A stretch of 64,000 nt of DNA from Chromatiales bacterium (lineage in GTDB: Bacteria > Pseudomonadota > Gammaproteobacteria > Steroidobacterales > GCA-2729495): positions 1,046,103 to 1,110,102 of the forward strand of contig CP070671.1 of NCBI GenBank assembly GCA_020351875.1, written 5' to 3'. The notes beneath the pieces were generated by a model, which ran no database searches, had not been told where the DNA came from, and saw nothing but the letters and a program-made list of their open reading frames with translations. This document shows, piece after piece, positions 62,195-64,000 of this stretch. The number at the start of each line of letters is the position of its first letter. Within the stretch, counting starts at the first letter, position 1. A program made the translations under genes and the position numbers.

Positions 62195-62617
62195 ATGGAT
62201 CGATTGCTCGAATTCACCAACAACCACCCGCTGCTCGTCGCGGGCACGATCATGATGGCGCTGGCCGTCATTTTCTACGAGCTGCGAATGCGGACGCGGG
62301 GCCTGGTAGCCGTCAGCACGGCCCAGGCCGTGCAGCTGATCAACAATGGCGCACGCGTGGTGGATGTGCGGGAGCAGGCGCAGTTCGACGCCGGTCATAT
62401 CGTCGGCGCCGTGCACGCCGCACCGGATGCGCTGGCCGACGACAAGCGCCTGAAGAAGAATCGCCCGGTCATCGTCGTCTGCGACAACGGCTTGAGCAGC
62501 GGCCGGTGCAGCGACCAATTGCGCGGCGCCGGTTTCGAAAGTGCCTACAGCCTGCGCGGCGGGCTGACCGCCTGGCAGCAGGACAACCTGCCGTTGATCA
62601 GCGGGGGCAAAGACTGA
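62195..62617 (+). CDS. Membrane-anchored rhodanese-like sulfurtransferase
   Basis: This 140-residue protein has one N-terminal helix (NNHPLLVAGTIMMALAVIFYELRMR) and a single rhodanese domain with ARVVDVREQAQFDAGHIVGAVHA and the active-site cysteine in VIVVCDNGLSSGRCSDQL. It resembles YibN-type proteins, usually encoded next to grxC-secB-gpsA, as here. The sulfur acceptor is unknown. Confidence 0.9.
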   Translation: MDRLLEFTNNHPLLVAGTIMMALAVIFYELRMRTRGLVAVSTAQAVQLINNGARVVDVREQAQFDAGHIVGAVHAAPDALADDKRLKKNRPVIVVCDNGLSSGRCSDQLRGAGFESAYSLRGGLTAWQQDNLPLISGGKD

Positions 62618-62619
62618 GC

Positions 62620-62901
62620 GTGGCCGACGCGGCACCGGAAGTGCTGATGTATACCCGGGCGCTTTGCGGCTACTGTGCCGCCGCCCGAGACCTGCTGCAG
62701 AGCAAGGGTGTCGATTTCACCGAGCTGGACGCCACACTGAATAGTAAGCTGCGTAAAGAGATGGTCGAGCGGTCCGGCCAGAGCACGTTTCCGCAGATTT
62801 TCGTCGGCGAGCGGCACGTGGGAGGCTATGACGACCTGGCCACGCTCGACGCCGCCGGTGAACTGGATCCGCTGCTGGCCGGTGACACGGCAAATGAATG
62901 A
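62620..62901 (+). CDS. grxC: Glutaredoxin 3
   Basis: This 93-residue thioredoxin-fold protein reads VLMYTRALCGYCAAARDLLQSKGVDFTELD, with the glutathione-binding part STFPQIFVGERHVGGYDDLATLDAAGEL. It uses glutathione to reduce protein disulfides. The active site is CGYC rather than the usual CPYC. GTG 62620 starts the protein, 2 bases after the rhodanese gene. Confidence 0.93.
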   Translation: MADAAPEVLMYTRALCGYCAAARDLLQSKGVDFTELDATLNSKLRKEMVERSGQSTFPQIFVGERHVGGYDDLATLDAAGELDPLLAGDTANE

Positions 62902-62910
62902 GGCTGGCCG

Positions 62911-63384
62911 ATGACTGATTCGATCAAGGGCGCAACCAACGGCAACGGGTCCGACTCACGACAGTTCCTGTTGCAGCAGCTGTTCGTGAAAGACCTGTCC
63001 TTCGAAGCGCCCAATGCGCCGGTCACGCTGCAAGGGGCCAGCGGGGAACCGGACGTGAAGCTGAACCTGCGGCATTCCTCGCGGGCCCTGGACGGCGATG
63101 CGTACGAGGTCGTCCTGCACCTCAGCGTGCACGCCGAACTGGCAGGCAAGACAGTGTTCCTCGCCGAACTGGACCAGGCCGGGTTGTTCATCATCAAGGG
63201 TTACCAGGAAGAGGAGCGCCGGCAACTGCTCGGCGTGTACTGCCCGAACACGCTGTTTCCATATGCGCGCGAGGCCATTTCATCCACCGTGGCCAGGGGC
63301 GGTTTCCCGCCGCTGATGCTGCAGCCGATCAACTTCGAAGCGCTTTACGCGCAGGCGGCCGCGCAACAGGAAGGGCAGGCCTGA
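62911..63384 (+). CDS. secB: Protein-export chaperone SecB
   Basis: This 157-residue protein contains FLLQQLFVKDLSFEAPNAP, EVVLHLSVHAELAGKTVFLAELDQAGLFIIKG and LGVYCPNTLFPYAREAISSTVARGGFPPLMLQPINFEALYAQ, the SecB signature. It is a tetrameric chaperone that keeps preproteins unfolded for SecA. It lies 9 bases after grxC. Confidence 0.96.
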   Translation: MTDSIKGATNGNGSDSRQFLLQQLFVKDLSFEAPNAPVTLQGASGEPDVKLNLRHSSRALDGDAYEVVLHLSVHAELAGKTVFLAELDQAGLFIIKGYQEEERRQLLGVYCPNTLFPYAREAISSTVARGGFPPLMLQPINFEALYAQAAAQQEGQA

Positions 63385-63391
63385 ACGAGTC

Positions 63392-64000
63392 GTGACCACC
63401 ACAACACCAGATATTGCCGTCTTTGGCGCAGGCTCCTGGGGCACCGCGCTGGCGATCCAGCTGGCGCGCGGCGGGCGCGCAACGTGGCTGTGGGGCCGGG
63501 CAGCAGACGAACCCGAGCGGCTGGCTAGAGAACGGCGTAACCAGCGTTACCTGCCGGACGCGGAGTTTCCCGCCGCACTGCAGATCGAAGCGGATTTCGA
63601 CCGCGCGCTCACCAGCCGTGACCTGTTGATCGTGGTGCCCAGCCATGCGTTTCGCGTGGTGCTGACGCAGGTACGCGAAGGCCTGCGCCCCGATCACCGC
63701 GTGGCCTGGGCCACCAAGGGTTTCGAGCAGGACACGGGCATGCTGCCGCACCAGGTGGCCCGCGACGTCCTCGGCGACGGACCACCGCTGGCCGTGTTGT
63801 CCGGCCCCACCTTTGCGACAGAGGTCGGCGCCGGCCTGCCCACGGCCCTGACGGTGGCGGCCACGCACCCCGAGTTTGCAGCCGCGATGGCCGAGCGAAT
63901 CGCCGGGCCCACGTTCCGCACCTATACCTCCCAGGACCTGGCCGGGGTGGAAGTCGGCGGCGCAGTGAAAAACGTGCTGGCGATTGCGGCCGGCCTGTCC
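63392..64000 (+). CDS. gpsA: Glycerol-3-phosphate dehydrogenase [NAD(P)+], 5' part
   Basis: The first 203 codons are present; the gene runs off the window. It begins with GTG. The N-terminal Rossmann motif is IAVFGAGSWGTALAIQLA, followed by NQRYLPDAEFP, SRDLLIVVPSHAFRVVL, VAWATKGFE and LAVLSGPTFATEVGAGLPTA. VGGAVKNVLAIAAGL holds the catalytic lysine region. It reduces dihydroxyacetone phosphate to glycerol-3-phosphate for phospholipid synthesis. It lies 7 bases after secB. Confidence 0.94.
   Translation, partial: MTTTTPDIAVFGAGSWGTALAIQLARGGRATWLWGRAADEPERLARERRNQRYLPDAEFPAALQIEADFDRALTSRDLLIVVPSHAFRVVLTQVREGLRPDHRVAWATKGFEQDTGMLPHQVARDVLGDGPPLAVLSGPTFATEVGAGLPTALTVAATHPEFAAAMAERIAGPTFRTYTSQDLAGVEVGGAVKNVLAIAAGLS

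Overview
The window is a visibly GC-rich, densely coded stretch of a gammaproteobacterial chromosome. The core gene orders support this: yicC/gmk-rpoZ-spoT-ridA-recG, comF/bioB-bioC, a coxB-coxA-cox11-coxC-surf1-ctaA cytochrome oxidase cluster, tatABC, envC-ctp and grxC-secB-gpsA. A REP palindrome of the Pseudomonas/Xanthomonadales type, an ubiquinone gene (ubiA) and the aa3-type oxidase point to an aerobic, free-living member of the Xanthomonadales/Chromatiales side of the class. The genus cannot be named from sequence alone. No rRNA, tRNA, CRISPR, prophage or transposase gene was seen.

Layout. (1) 1-2.6 kb: the 3' end of yicC, then three tandem paralogues of a secreted protein with a PEP-CTERM/VPLPA-type C-terminal sorting signal. 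The third is a pseudogene. Each copy has the same 5' leader: a GAAA-capped hairpin with a U-tract, then a second short hairpin whose stem sequence changes while its pairing is kept. This block separates yicC from gmk, genes that are normally adjacent. (2) 2.6-12.3 kb: housekeeping genes gmk, rpoZ, spoT, ridA, recG, ubiA, then divergent comF and bioB-bioC, with a clear BirA operator overlapping the bioB promoter. (3) 12.4-20.6 kb: cytochrome c oxidase structural, assembly and heme A genes. The expected heme O synthase (ctaB) is missing after ctaA and an unrecognised membrane-anchored protein stands in its place. (4) 20.6-27.6 kb: uvrD, the potassium uptake pair trkA-trkH, and the TRAP transporter membrane pair dctQ-dctM. 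(5) 27.6-34.4 kb: an accessory zone of small or poorly characterised genes (DUF123, DUF427, HicB-like, rhombotarget lipoprotein, DUF2784, GFA, GIY-YIG, hydrolase, methyltransferase, metallo-beta-lactamase fold), opened by a perfect REP pair.

(6) 34.4-50.0 kb: a 15.5 kb run of minus-strand genes. It holds a DUF3313 protein, an alkyl-sulfatase-like enzyme, a DUF3604 protein, a DUF4136 lipoprotein, a Tat-type TRAP substrate-binding protein, a complete oligopeptide/dipeptide ABC importer, a GST and an ATM1-type ABC exporter. Two oppositely oriented copies of an unusual structured repeat sit inside the importer operon. (7) 50.3-64.0 kb: dtd, tatABC, a POT peptide transporter, small metabolic and hypothetical genes, then envC-ctp-divergent polysaccharide deacetylase-crcB-DUF190 on the minus strand, and rhodanese-grxC-secB-gpsA on the plus strand; gpsA runs off the end.

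The items most worth a second look are the PEP-CTERM leader RNA with covarying hairpins, the duplicated yicC tail fused to the first PEP-CTERM gene, the structured repeat with a conserved core but copy-specific perfect arms, and the TRAP binding protein embedded in an ABC-importer operon. All function calls rest on reading the sequence and recalled family features; no database search was run.
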